From NCBI GenBank assembly GCA_004078665.1, contig SCFO01000003.1, positions 124,001-188,000 of the forward strand: 64,000 bases of DNA, read 5' to 3'. This document shows positions 25,322-32,761 of this stretch, piece by piece; position 1 is the first letter of the stretch, and the number at the start of each line of letters is the position of its first letter. Under the pieces are notes generated by a model. That model did no database searches, had not been told where the DNA came from, and worked only from the letters and a program-made list of their open reading frames with translations. The stretch is from Halobacillus fulvus (GTDB lineage Bacteria > Bacillota > Bacilli > Bacillales > Halobacillaceae). The position numbers were made by a program, and so were the translations under genes.

Positions 25322-25347
25322 AAAAGCAGAGCGGTCAGCTCTGCTTC
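25322..25347 (-). terminator. Rho-independent terminator of ridA
   Basis: AAGCAGAGC and GCTCTGCTT form a 9-bp stem with a 5-base loop. On the minus strand it is followed by T6, so it ends the ridA transcript; on the + strand there is no T run. Confidence 0.85.
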
Positions 25348-25353
25348 GAGTCA

Positions 25354-25737
25354 TCATTCTGTTACAGCAATTGCTTCAATTTCAACCTTTGCCCCTTTCG
25401 GCAATTTGCTCACTTCAACTGCAGCGCGGGCCGGATAAGGTTCGTTTAAGTAACTGGCATAAACTTCATTGACTTTAGCAAAATCATCCATAGACGCCAG
25501 GAAAATCGAAGCCTTTGCGATATTCCGGTATGTAAGACCAGCCTCCTCCAAAATCGCTCCGATATTTTTCATGACCTGATGAGCTTGTTCTACAACGTTC
25601 TCCGAAACAAACTCCATCGTTTCAGGGTCTAACGGAATTTGACCTGAAATGAATAAAAGGTTACCAACCTCGGTAGCTTGCGAATAAGGTCCGATTGCAG
25701 CAGGTGCTTTAGTAGTAGATAAAGGTTTGAACATCAT
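25354..25737 (-). CDS. ridA: RidA/YjgF family enamine/imine deaminase
   Basis: A 127-residue trimeric-type RidA protein. The family signatures are GPYSQATEVGNLLFISGQIP near the start and the C-terminal PARAAVEVSKLPKGAKVEIEAIA. The latter includes the conserved Arg that binds the carboxylate of the substrate. RidA hydrolyses 2-aminoacrylate and related reactive imines made by PLP enzymes. In Bacillus the orthologue YabJ is also linked to purine regulation. There is no close operon partner. Confidence 0.95.
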   Translation of the reverse strand: MMFKPLSTTKAPAAIGPYSQATEVGNLLFISGQIPLDPETMEFVSENVVEQAHQVMKNIGAILEEAGLTYRNIAKASIFLASMDDFAKVNEVYASYLNEPYPARAAVEVSKLPKGAKVEIEAIAVTE

Positions 25738-25850
25738 GAATTCTCCTCTCTGTTTTTCATTATCCTAACACGTAGACGTATTTTAAAGAAACAATAATCT
25801 CTTATCCGTATAAAGGATGAGAAGAAGTGGTTACGAAAGGTTGTGGGAAC

Positions 25851-26009
25851 ATGCATGATCGAAAACGCCTAGAAGAACAAATTGAGCATTTACGGACGAA
25901 AATGTACGAAATCTATGAGAACGATCCTTCTGATAAAAGGCTTCTGGAGGTTTCGCAAAATCTCGATGAATTGCTGAATAAATTCAATAGTCAGGACCCG
26001 ACGACATAA
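25851..26009 (+). CDS. Spo0E-like aspartyl-phosphate phosphatase
   Basis: A 52-residue two-helix protein with the family motif VSQNLDELLNKF (SQ-x-LD-x-LL-x-x-Y/F). Spo0E proteins remove phosphate from Spo0A-P and delay sporulation, so their presence suggests a spore-forming host. ATG 25851 gives a typical length; an in-frame GTG at 25827 would add 8 residues. The gene has its own terminator and no operon partner. Confidence 0.88.
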   Translation: MHDRKRLEEQIEHLRTKMYEIYENDPSDKRLLEVSQNLDELLNKFNSQDPTT

Positions 26010-26011
26010 AG

Positions 26012-26047
26012 GCAGTGGAAAGCATTTTACTTTCCGCTGCTTTTTTT
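26012..26047 (+). terminator. Rho-independent terminator
   Basis: GCAGTGGAAAG (26013-26023) pairs with CTTTCCGCTGC (26031-26041), with one G-T or mismatched pair, followed by T7. It ends the Spo0E-like gene. Confidence 0.85.
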
Positions 26048-26216
26048 GAAGGTTTCAAAGAGGATAGGGAAGCCTTTGAGTGACATTTATTCATTGGAAG
26101 CGTTTCATTCATGAGAAAAAAAAGATAAAAATATAAATTTTCAGAAAATGGGTTGCGGACGTATATTTCAAGAGCTAGAATACTCCTTACATTCTATTTT
26201 GAGAGGAGGCTCAGCG

Positions 26217-27665
26217 ATGGTCACATTTGTCGCATCCATATTGTTATTAATTATCGGTTATTTCGTTTACTCAAAGGTGGTCGAACGAATTTTCGTCATT
26301 GATGACAATCAGAAAACACCAGCATACACAGAAAACGATGGACTGGATTACATGCCGCTTAGTTGGTGGAAAGCAAGTCTGATCCAGCTTTTAAATATTG
26401 CAGGACTTGGCCCAATCTTCGGAGCGGTCATGGGTGCCTTATATGGTCCGGTTGCTTTTATATGGATTGTAGTCGGCAGTATCTTTGCAGGCGCTGTCCA
26501 TGATTATTTTTCCGGAATGCTTTCATTACGACACAAAGGGGCACAGTACCCGACACTTGTCGGAAAATATTTAGGAAATGCCGTACGCCCGATTATGAAC
26601 GTATTCTCGATTGCATTGATGGTTCTTGTCGCTGCAGCCTTCACAGCAGGACCAGCCCAGCTGGTTGCAGAAATAACACCGATCGGATTTTTGACCGCTG
26701 TTCTTATTATATTTGGTTACTTTTTAATGGCTACATTACTTCCTATAAATAAAGTGATCGGAAAAGTTTATCCGATCTTTGGCGCGATCCTGATCTTTAT
26801 GGCTGTTTCCATCGGTGTCGGCATGTTTTTCTTCGATCAACCGATTCCGAACTTGACTGTCGAAAACCTTCATCCGGGAGAGCTGCCGATGTGGCCACTC
26901 CTTATGGTGACGATCTCCTGTGGGGCGATTTCAGGGTTTCATAGTACGCAAAGTCCGATTCTCGCACGTACACTGAAAAAAGAAAGTGAAGGAAGAAAAG
27001 TATTTTACGGAGCCATGATTGCAGAAGGCGTGATCGCATTGATCTGGGCTGCTGCAGGTATGACATTCTTCGGAAGCACCGGCGGACTTCAAAGTGCACT
27101 TGATGCAGGTGGACCGGCAGGAGTTGTCAACGAAATCAGTACAAGCACTCTCGGAACATTCGGCGGCATCCTGGCGATCCTTGGTGTCATTATTCTTCCA
27201 ATCACAACAGGAGATACCGCTCTCCGCTCTTCACGGATGATGCTTGCTGAATTGGTGAAGGGAATCCGTAAGAAGGACTTCACAAGCAAATGGGCGCCGA
27301 TGGCACTTGCTATTCCGGTTGTTTTGCCAGCCTTTTTCCTGACACAGATTGATTATACATTCTTGTGGAGATATGTTGGCTGGTCCAACCAGGTCGTGGC
27401 AACGGTCATGCTTTGGACCGGAGCGATGTATTTGCTTCAAAACAGGAAGTTCCACTGGATTTGCAGTATTCCAGCCTTGTTTATGACGGCCGTCGTCAGT
27501 ACGTATATTTTCTACGCACCAGAAGGTTTCTCGCTTCCGTATTCCGTTTCTATGGTCATCGGAGCAGGCATCTGGGTCGTTGTCGCCACATGGTTTGTCT
27601 GGCAAATCATCAAAAATAAACAACTTCACAACCAAGAAGATCTGCTTGCAAGAAAAGCAGGATAA
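26217..27665 (+). CDS. cstA: CstA family carbon-starvation/peptide-pyruvate transporter
   Basis: A 482-residue protein with about 13-14 helices. It shows the CstA N-terminal pattern VVERIFVIDDNQKTPAYT and GLDYMPLSWWKASLIQLLNIAGLGPIFG, and GAVHDYFSGMLSLRHKG. CstA-type carriers import peptides or pyruvate when carbon is short. It is shorter than the roughly 600-700-residue enterobacterial form, as is common for one Bacillaceae subgroup. ATG 26217 has AGGAGG 7 bases upstream; upstream in-frame ATG 26148 has none. A weak cre-like sequence TTGGAAGCGTTTCATT lies at 26094-26109, but its right half is one base short. Confidence 0.88.
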   Translation: MVTFVASILLLIIGYFVYSKVVERIFVIDDNQKTPAYTENDGLDYMPLSWWKASLIQLLNIAGLGPIFGAVMGALYGPVAFIWIVVGSIFAGAVHDYFSGMLSLRHKGAQYPTLVGKYLGNAVRPIMNVFSIALMVLVAAAFTAGPAQLVAEITPIGFLTAVLIIFGYFLMATLLPINKVIGKVYPIFGAILIFMAVSIGVGMFFFDQPIPNLTVENLHPGELPMWPLLMVTISCGAISGFHSTQSPILARTLKKESEGRKVFYGAMIAEGVIALIWAAAGMTFFGSTGGLQSALDAGGPAGVVNEISTSTLGTFGGILAILGVIILPITTGDTALRSSRMMLAELVKGIRKKDFTSKWAPMALAIPVVLPAFFLTQIDYTFLWRYVGWSNQVVATVMLWTGAMYLLQNRKFHWICSIPALFMTAVVSTYIFYAPEGFSLPYSVSMVIGAGIWVVVATWFVWQIIKNKQLHNQEDLLARKAG

Positions 27666-27669
27666 AGGA

Positions 27670-27707
27670 AACATCCGCTACCTTTAATCGAGGAGCGGAT
27701 GTTTTTT
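27670..27707 (+). terminator. Rho-independent terminator of cstA
   Basis: AACATCCGCT (27670-27679) and AGCGGATGTT (27694-27703) form a 10-bp stem, followed by T4-6. It lies directly after the cstA stop codon. Confidence 0.88.
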
Positions 27708-27736
27708 CGTTGTGTGTATTTATAGAGTTAAAGGAT

Positions 27737-27880
27737 AGGGTTGTCATTTTTAATAGTACAAGGGTGGTGAGGAAACTACTTGCTTTCCTGCGGGGGACCT
27801 GGCAAGCCTCCTCAGGCATTTCGCCTTCCGGGGTCTCGCCGTTTCCTCATCACCCTATACCCAATGTGTTAGACAACCCT
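27737..27880 (+). repeat. Structured intergenic repeat, copy E (variant subfamily)
   Basis: A 144-bp element with the same plan as copies A-C but different arm sequences. The outer arms are AGGGTTGTC (27737-27745) and GACAACCCT (27872-27880). The inner arms are 27762-27776 and 27841-27855, which pair over 15 bp with one G-T wobble. The core keeps CTTGCTTTCC, GCAAGCCTCCTC and GGGGTCTCGCC. It is shorter than the main family. It lies between the cstA terminator and copy B. Confidence 0.75.
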
Positions 27881-27930
27881 GCAAAATTGTGCGGAAGAGA
27901 TATGATCACTAATTCAAAATAGTGTATGGT

Positions 27931-28102
27931 GTTTCCGGTTATTTATTTCATAGGAAGGAGGGGTGGGAAATTGCGAGACTCCTATGGGAGAAGGTGACAG
28001 GCTGAGATCCCGCAGGCGCCGTGCGCCGAGGAAGCTCAGCGTCCCCCCATGGAAAGCGAGTCATTTCCCATCCCTCCTTTTTCTGTTAAACGTAACGGAA
28101 AC
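27931..28102 (-). repeat. Structured intergenic repeat, copy B (full length, inverted)
   Basis: A 172-bp element on the minus strand. The outer arms are GTTTCCGGTTA and TAACGGAAAC. The inner arms 27957-27971 and 28063-28077 form a 15-bp stem with one G-T wobble. The core is the same as in copies A and C (GGAAAGCGAGT, GAAGCTCAGC, GCTGAGATCCCGCAGG, CGAGACTCCTATGGGAG when read on the + strand). Its central loop carries a separate GC-rich hairpin (GGCGCCGTGCGCC). Confidence 0.9.
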
Positions 28103-28125
28103 CTGTGAAATTTTTTCTATATCAT

Positions 28126-28545
28126 TTATCCTTCATGCTTGGCTTTGAGGCGTTGGTGCTTCCACATGATGTAGCGGTAGCGGATGAAGCAGCCGATGCA
28201 AAAGCCCATCAAGGCAATGCCTGCCGCAGTCATGACCATGATGCTGAACAAGTATCCAGCCCATTGAACGTTCAACGTAAAAAACAAAAGCGAGAGACCT
28301 AGACAAACCGTCGCAATCCACTGGTTGAAAATCTGCTGATCACGATCTTCCTGCTGATAAGATGTCAATGGCTTCCGCAAGAAGTTTCTTCCTATTAAAA
28401 TCACGGGATTTTTCTTTGTCATCAATGTATAGACTCCAATAATAAAAGGGATGAGCAAAAGAACAGGAGTTGTGAAAAGACTTAAGAGAACAGTAGTAAT
28501 AATAAATAATTGGTTCAATTGGACGAGAGGTTTTGGGATACTCAT
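28126..28545 (-). CDS. DUF4395 family membrane protein
   Basis: A 139-residue protein with four predicted helices in two pairs: residues about 10-40, then, after a polar loop with DRDQQIFNQWIA, residues about 75-120. The late motif GFCIGCFIRYRYIMWKHQRL matches the DUF4395 pattern with two cysteines in the last helix. The function is unknown; some relatives are encoded near thioredoxin-like genes. Minus-strand start at 28545 with AAGGAAGGTG upstream. Confidence 0.8.
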   Translation of the reverse strand: MSIPKPLVQLNQLFIITTVLLSLFTTPVLLLIPFIIGVYTLMTKKNPVILIGRNFLRKPLTSYQQEDRDQQIFNQWIATVCLGLSLLFFTLNVQWAGYLFSIMVMTAAGIALMGFCIGCFIRYRYIMWKHQRLKAKHEG

Positions 28546-28611
28546 CGAATCACCTTCCTTATTTCATATTATACACAGTGTATTACTAGGAATAAAGAAA
28601 GGTGTTCGACT

Positions 28612-28767
28612 TCAAGCCTTTTTGTAGCGGAACCATGATAGGAGAAGAGTGACGATCAATCCAGCTAGCGCAATAATCATAGCCATCGTCCATCCTTCTA
28701 AGAACCATCCTCCAATAAATAACCCCATGGCGCATCCAACAGGAAGTTGCCAGTTGAATTTTTTCAA
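28612..28767 (-). CDS. Small membrane protein, 51 aa
   Basis: A short frame with a TTG start and AGGAGG 8 bases upstream. The protein reads MKKFNWQLPVGCAMGLFIGG at the N-terminus and ends LLLSWFRYKKA. Two hydrophobic helices are separated by GWFLEGWTM, with positive residues at both ends, a typical two-helix hairpin. I do not recognise a family. It stands alone between the DUF4395 gene and the TatD gene on the same strand. Confidence 0.6.
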   Translation of the reverse strand: MKKFNWQLPVGCAMGLFIGGWFLEGWTMAMIIALAGLIVTLLLSWFRYKKA

Positions 28768-28811
28768 AAACAACCCCTCCTTTTCATATGGATGATTTTA
28801 CCTTATGGCTG

Positions 28812-29579
28812 CTATTTCAAACCTTTTAATTTATAAAAACGACGAGTGTTATCAAAAAGAGCCTTATAAACATCGGAAATACGTATTCGTTTAATGCTTG
28901 CGATTTTTTCAATCGATGAATGAATCATGGAAGGGTGGGTGATTTTCCCTTCAAATGGACCTTTGAAGCGCCAGGGTCCGTCTGTTTCCACCATCATGAA
29001 TTCCAATGGGTATTCTTCGATCAAGGTTTGGATTTCCTTTTCATAGAGGCAGTCGGGAGTGACCGAAATAAAATAATTTCTACGAATCATCTCCCGGAGT
29101 GTTTCTGATGATCCCTTAAACCAGTGAAAGTGAGCGTTCACATTTTTGTCTTTAAGCAACTCGCAAGCCAGTTCTGCGTCTTCGTAGATGGCATGCAAAA
29201 TGATCGGCTTCTCCAATTCCTCTGCTAACTGGATGAATTCCTTTAGCGTTTCGATATAAGGCGTCATATCCAACGAGGGTTGTTTCTTCTTCAAATAGTA
29301 GGGGAGACCGACCTCTCCGATGGCAACGATTTGATCAGCGTGGCGCTTAGATAATTCTTTGATCGCCGTCATTTCCTTAGCAGACGGAGGAGTCTGTTCC
29401 GGATGAAATCCGAATGCCGGCCTAAGCTTAGGGTTCTCTTTAGCTATCTCCAAATGGGTGAAACATGATGGATAGTCGGAGGAGACGCCGATAAAAGCTT
29501 CAGCACCTTCCCATAATGCTTCCTGCTCCTCTTTGTTATAGCCGTCTACATGGATGTGCGCATCAATGATTTTCCTCAT
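28812..29579 (-). CDS. TatD-type metal-dependent hydrolase in a thiamine operon
   Basis: A 255-residue TIM-barrel hydrolase. Metal-site motifs are present in order: DAHIHVDGY, GFHPE, IGEVGLPYYL, ILHAIYEDA, HFHWFKG and VETDGPW. It overlaps the upstream ABC ATPase gene by 4 bases, so it is part of the TPP-riboswitch operon. Ordinary TatD proteins are 3'-5' DNases or amidohydrolases. Here the company of ThiXYZ-like genes suggests an amidohydrolase acting on an imported pyrimidine precursor, a role played by the unrelated YlmB in other Bacilli. That role is inference only. Confidence 0.85.
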   Translation of the reverse strand: MRKIIDAHIHVDGYNKEEQEALWEGAEAFIGVSSDYPSCFTHLEIAKENPKLRPAFGFHPEQTPPSAKEMTAIKELSKRHADQIVAIGEVGLPYYLKKKQPSLDMTPYIETLKEFIQLAEELEKPIILHAIYEDAELACELLKDKNVNAHFHWFKGSSETLREMIRRNYFISVTPDCLYEKEIQTLIEEYPLEFMMVETDGPWRFKGPFEGKITHPSMIHSSIEKIASIKRIRISDVYKALFDNTRRFYKLKGLK

Positions 29580-30319
29580 GACAATTTCCTGATTTCCTTA
29601 TAGATTTGCTTTTTGCATGTTAAAAAGGGCTCTGTCAAAACGAGGGACGGATCTCTTGGTCTTGAGAAGGGAACCGTGAACTCCTTTTGGACATGAGCGG
29701 GTCTGTCGGAGAGGACAATGATCCGATCTGAAAGAAAGAGTGCTTCTTCGATGTTATGGGTGATGAACAAGATGGAGCGCTGATGCTCTTCCCAGATTGA
29801 GAGCAGCCACTTCTGCATGTCGTGCCTTGTGAATTCATCTAAAGCAGAGAAGGGTTCATCAAGACAGATGACGGGCTGGGGGCTTAACAGACTGCGAATG
29901 AAGGAAACTCTCTGCTTCATTCCGCCTGACAACTGCTCCGGATATGTGTGTTCATAACCGCTTAATCCAGATTTCTCAATCATTCTAAGGGCCTGCTCCC
30001 GATCTGTTTTCCCTTGAATTTCACTCCCTAACAGAACGTTTTCAAGGACCGTTCTCCACGGGAGAAGGGAGGGGCTTTGCGGCATATAGCTGATTTTTCC
30101 CCGTTGTCCTGTGATGGAGGATCCGTCCATGACGATATCGCCTGAATCAGGGGATAACAACCCTCCGATCACATGAAACAACGTACTTTTTCCACTGCCG
30201 GAAGGGCCTAATATGGAGACGAATTCTTTATCCTTCAATTGAAAAGTCAGGTGGTCAAGTACGGATGTTCCGTCGAATGTTTTGGATACGTCCTGAATCT
30301 CAAGCTTAGCCATTGGCAT
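29576..30319 (-). CDS. thiZ: ABC transporter ATP-binding protein (ThiZ-like)
   Basis: A 247-residue ATPase of the nitrate/sulfonate/taurine subfamily. Walker A is GPSGSGKST, the signature is LSGGMKQRVS, Walker B is PVICLDEPFSALD, and the switch His is in ITHNIEEAL. It energises the ThiX permease with which it overlaps. ATG 30319 is chosen because AAGGAG lies 6 bases before it. Together with the neighbouring binding protein it makes an importer for a thiamine pyrimidine precursor (hydroxymethylpyrimidine or formylaminopyrimidine). Confidence 0.88.
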   Translation of the reverse strand: MPMAKLEIQDVSKTFDGTSVLDHLTFQLKDKEFVSILGPSGSGKSTLFHVIGGLLSPDSGDIVMDGSSITGQRGKISYMPQSPSLLPWRTVLENVLLGSEIQGKTDREQALRMIEKSGLSGYEHTYPEQLSGGMKQRVSFIRSLLSPQPVICLDEPFSALDEFTRHDMQKWLLSIWEEHQRSILFITHNIEEALFLSDRIIVLSDRPAHVQKEFTVPFSRPRDPSLVLTEPFLTCKKQIYKEIRKLS

Positions 30320-31079
30320 CACGTTCTCCTTCCGTTTGATAGCGGATCATCCTTTTTTCCACTTGTGTAATGATGAAAAAGAAGCTCAGACTTAAGATCA
30401 TGATGAGAAAGATGGCGACAAATACCCGGTCTGTTCGAAAAGAAGAGGAAGCGAGTGTCATATAGACACCGATCCCTTCGCTCGCCCCAAGCCATTCGGA
30501 TATGACAGCCCCCATCACGCTGTAGGTAGCCGAAATTTTCAAGCCTGAAAAGATAGAGGGCATCGCATGTGGCCATTCGAGCTTTCGGAACAGTTGACTT
30601 CGTGTAGCGCCTGCCATTTTCATATAATGAATGTATTCGCGGTTCGTCTGCCGAAACCCGTCCATAGCAGCAACGGTAATTGGGAAAAAACAGACGAGAA
30701 TAATGATGATCAGCTTCGGTAGGACACCGAAACCGAACCACAGCACAAGTAACGGCGCCAAAACGATGATCGGTATGTTTTGAGATAAGATGAGAAGCGG
30801 ATAAACGGCTTCTCGGAGCGATGGGATCAAGTGCAGGATGACAGCAACCGCCAATCCGATCAGTGTTCCGATGGCAAATCCGATAAGGGTGAGCTGGATG
30901 GTGGAGAGCAGATGGGGCGCATATTGACTCCAGCCGTTAATGCCCTCTCGGATGATTGTTGTCGGAGCCGGAAACAGCCATTCCTGAATCGCCAAAAATC
31001 GACTGCTTGATTCCCAAATCACTAACAAAAGGAGGAGGACCGCTGTAGGCCTCCATCCTTTTGATGCATATGTTTTCAT
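30306..31079 (-). CDS. thiX: ABC transporter permease (ThiX-like)
   Basis: A 257-residue permease of the SsuC/TauC type with about six helices. The cytoplasmic loop that contacts the ATPase reads MKMAGATRSQLFRKLEWPHAMPSI. It overlaps the preceding thiamine-binding gene by one base and the following ATPase gene by 14 bases, so translation is coupled. Assignment to thiamine-precursor uptake follows from the TPP riboswitch and the ThiY-like binding protein. Confidence 0.88.
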   Translation of the reverse strand: MKTYASKGWRPTAVLLLLLVIWESSSRFLAIQEWLFPAPTTIIREGINGWSQYAPHLLSTIQLTLIGFAIGTLIGLAVAVILHLIPSLREAVYPLLILSQNIPIIVLAPLLVLWFGFGVLPKLIIIILVCFFPITVAAMDGFRQTNREYIHYMKMAGATRSQLFRKLEWPHAMPSIFSGLKISATYSVMGAVISEWLGASEGIGVYMTLASSSFRTDRVFVAIFLIMILSLSFFFIITQVEKRMIRYQTEGERDANG

Positions 31080-31369
31080 CAGCGATACTTCTCTGTCAGT
31101 TGATTCATAGTTGCGCCCTCAGGTTGATAGAGAATTTTAATTTGAGACAGTACGTTTTTACATCCGCGTGCGGTCATCGCTTGATTCATTTTTTCAATGA
31201 CGGGCAAAATGTCGGCAAGATTTCCTTCGATCGTCGTTTCCAGTGGGTGGACTTCATAGTGTAAACCGGACTGGTCGATGATCGAGATCGCTTCGTCTAC
31301 ATAAGGGATGACGTCTTCTCCTTTAGGTGTTTTAGGTATAATTTGAATGCTTACGAGTGAGTTTGTCAT
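31079..31369 (-). CDS. MTH1187/DUF77 thiamine-binding protein
   Basis: A 96-residue protein of the MTH1187 family, relatives of YkoF. It begins VSIQIIPKTPKGEDVIPYVDEAISII and keeps YEVHPLETTIEGNLADILPVI. Members form ferredoxin-like tetramers that bind thiamine or its pyrimidine in the cytoplasm. Its presence between the binding-protein and permease genes supports the thiamine role of the whole operon. GAGGATTCC precedes its ATG. Confidence 0.9.
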   Translation of the reverse strand: MTNSLVSIQIIPKTPKGEDVIPYVDEAISIIDQSGLHYEVHPLETTIEGNLADILPVIEKMNQAMTARGCKNVLSQIKILYQPEGATMNQLTEKYR

Positions 31370-31383
31370 GGAATCCTCTCCTT

Positions 31384-32382
31384 TTAATCGGTGGTTTCGG
31401 GCAAAAATTCATTTGTAAACGCGGCTTCTGCATCGAGTTCTTTTTCTAATAAGCCGCTCTCATACATCCAATCCGCATAGTTCATCCAAACGTCTACACT
31501 TTGAAGTCCCCATTGAGATGCATCGTCCTGATATTTCGGGGATAACCATTTTTGGCTTGCGTGTACCAGTTCTTCATCGAGGTCCGGAACGGCTTCCAAC
31601 AGGTGATCTGCTGCTTGTTCAGGATGATCGATTGCAAATTGATACCCTTTCGTTACAGCGGCCATGAATTTTTCGACCGTTTCTGGATTTTCCTCAATCA
31701 TCGCTTCATTCGTCGTTAGGACAGGTGTGTAGTAATCCAGTTTTTCCGAGTAGTCGGTTAAGTACTGCATGTTCAACTCCTGACCCCTAAGTTCCGCTTC
31801 GACTCCTGTCCAACCGTAATAAATCCAGGCGAAATCGATATTCTGCTCTACAGCAGTGAAAAAGTCCGTGTTGCCGATATTGACGATGTCGACTTCGTTT
31901 ACGTCAGCTCCTTCTTTTGTCATCAGTGAGTCAAGTACAGCTTCTTCAACAGGGGCTCCCCATCCTCCATATGATTTTCCTTCATAATCGGCTGGAGATG
32001 TAATGTCTTTTTCTACAGGAGAAGCAAATCCTGAAGTATTGTGCTGGATGATCGCGGCGATCGATACAATCGGAATATCCTGAATGCGAGCTTGCGTCAG
32101 GGTTTCTTGAGCGCTGACGCCAAAGTCCGCCTGTCCGGATGCGACAAGTTGATCGGCTCCTGCTTCTCCTGGCATTTTGATGTCTACGTTCAATCCCTGT
32201 TCTTCAAAGTAGCCTTCTGCTTCTGCTACATAGATTCCGGTATGGTTCGTATTCGGTGTCCAATCGAGGACAAATGAGAGATCGGTCATCTCCGGACCTT
32301 CTGAAGAGGACTGAGCTTGTTCACTGTTTGAACAGGCGGCTAACATGAGTACGAGTACCATCCAAACGACTAATTTTTTCAT
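31384..32382 (-). CDS. thiY: ThiY-like thiamine precursor-binding lipoprotein (NMT1/THI5 family)
   Basis: A 332-residue lipoprotein with lipobox LAAC (Cys17). The mature part begins LSFVLDWTPNTNHTGIYVA, the NMT1/THI5 pattern, and continues with VASGQADFGVSAQETLTQAR. In B. halodurans ThiY binds formylaminopyrimidine, a breakdown product of thiamine. GGAGGG lies before its ATG. A TPP riboswitch and terminator sit directly upstream, so the operon is shut off when thiamine pyrophosphate is plentiful. Confidence 0.9.
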   Translation of the reverse strand: MKKLVVWMVLVLMLAACSNSEQAQSSSEGPEMTDLSFVLDWTPNTNHTGIYVAEAEGYFEEQGLNVDIKMPGEAGADQLVASGQADFGVSAQETLTQARIQDIPIVSIAAIIQHNTSGFASPVEKDITSPADYEGKSYGGWGAPVEEAVLDSLMTKEGADVNEVDIVNIGNTDFFTAVEQNIDFAWIYYGWTGVEAELRGQELNMQYLTDYSEKLDYYTPVLTTNEAMIEENPETVEKFMAAVTKGYQFAIDHPEQAADHLLEAVPDLDEELVHASQKWLSPKYQDDASQWGLQSVDVWMNYADWMYESGLLEKELDAEAAFTNEFLPETTD

Positions 32383-32450
32383 TGGTTTCCCTCCATGATT
32401 GTGATGGTTTACAGCTTGGAAAAAGAACGGGGAACCAGGGTGATGGCATA

Positions 32451-32482
32451 CAAAAAAGCACCCTGGTTATACCATGGGTGCT
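32451..32482 (-). terminator. Riboswitch-controlled terminator
   Basis: On the minus strand AGCACCC and GGGTGCT form a stem with a 12-base loop, followed by T6. It lies between the TPP aptamer and thiY, so it is the expression platform. Confidence 0.88.
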
Positions 32483-32516
32483 GGGCAATTCTAAACGAAT
32501 CAGATCGTTTCGAATG

Positions 32517-32603
32517 TTCCCTACGCTGGTATAAACCAGATCAGGTTCTAAGGGTCAGTATCAAAACGGATACAATCTCAACCAGCTTCACTGGTCCCCC
32601 TAC
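32517..32603 (-). promoter_or_regulatory. TPP riboswitch (THI element)
   Basis: On the minus strand the conserved aptamer blocks occur in order: GTAGGGGGACC, GCTGGTTGAGA, GATACTGACCCTTAGAACCTG and ATCTGGTTTATACCAGCG, closing with TAGGGAA. It differs only slightly from the thi-box consensus (CTGAGA here TTGAGA). It controls thiY, the thiamine-binding gene, thiX, thiZ and the TatD gene by transcription termination. Confidence 0.95.
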
Positions 32604-32761
32604 ATATCACTTATTCCATTGTAAACAGTTGTTCCTTTTAACCATGCCACAGTTCGTGAAAGTTGGCAAGTCCTTTAAATCTTATTCCTAGTAAGTGGAT
32701 GGGTTTTGTGTGTTAAAATAAAGAAAGACGATCATATTTGTTTTGAAAGGGGTAAATGTCG

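Noticed and set aside
26094-26109. cre site upstream of cstA (TTGGAAGCGTTTCATT)
   Set aside because: The left half is perfect, but the right half is one base short and fails the CA of the consensus; kept only as a weak hint in the gene entry.
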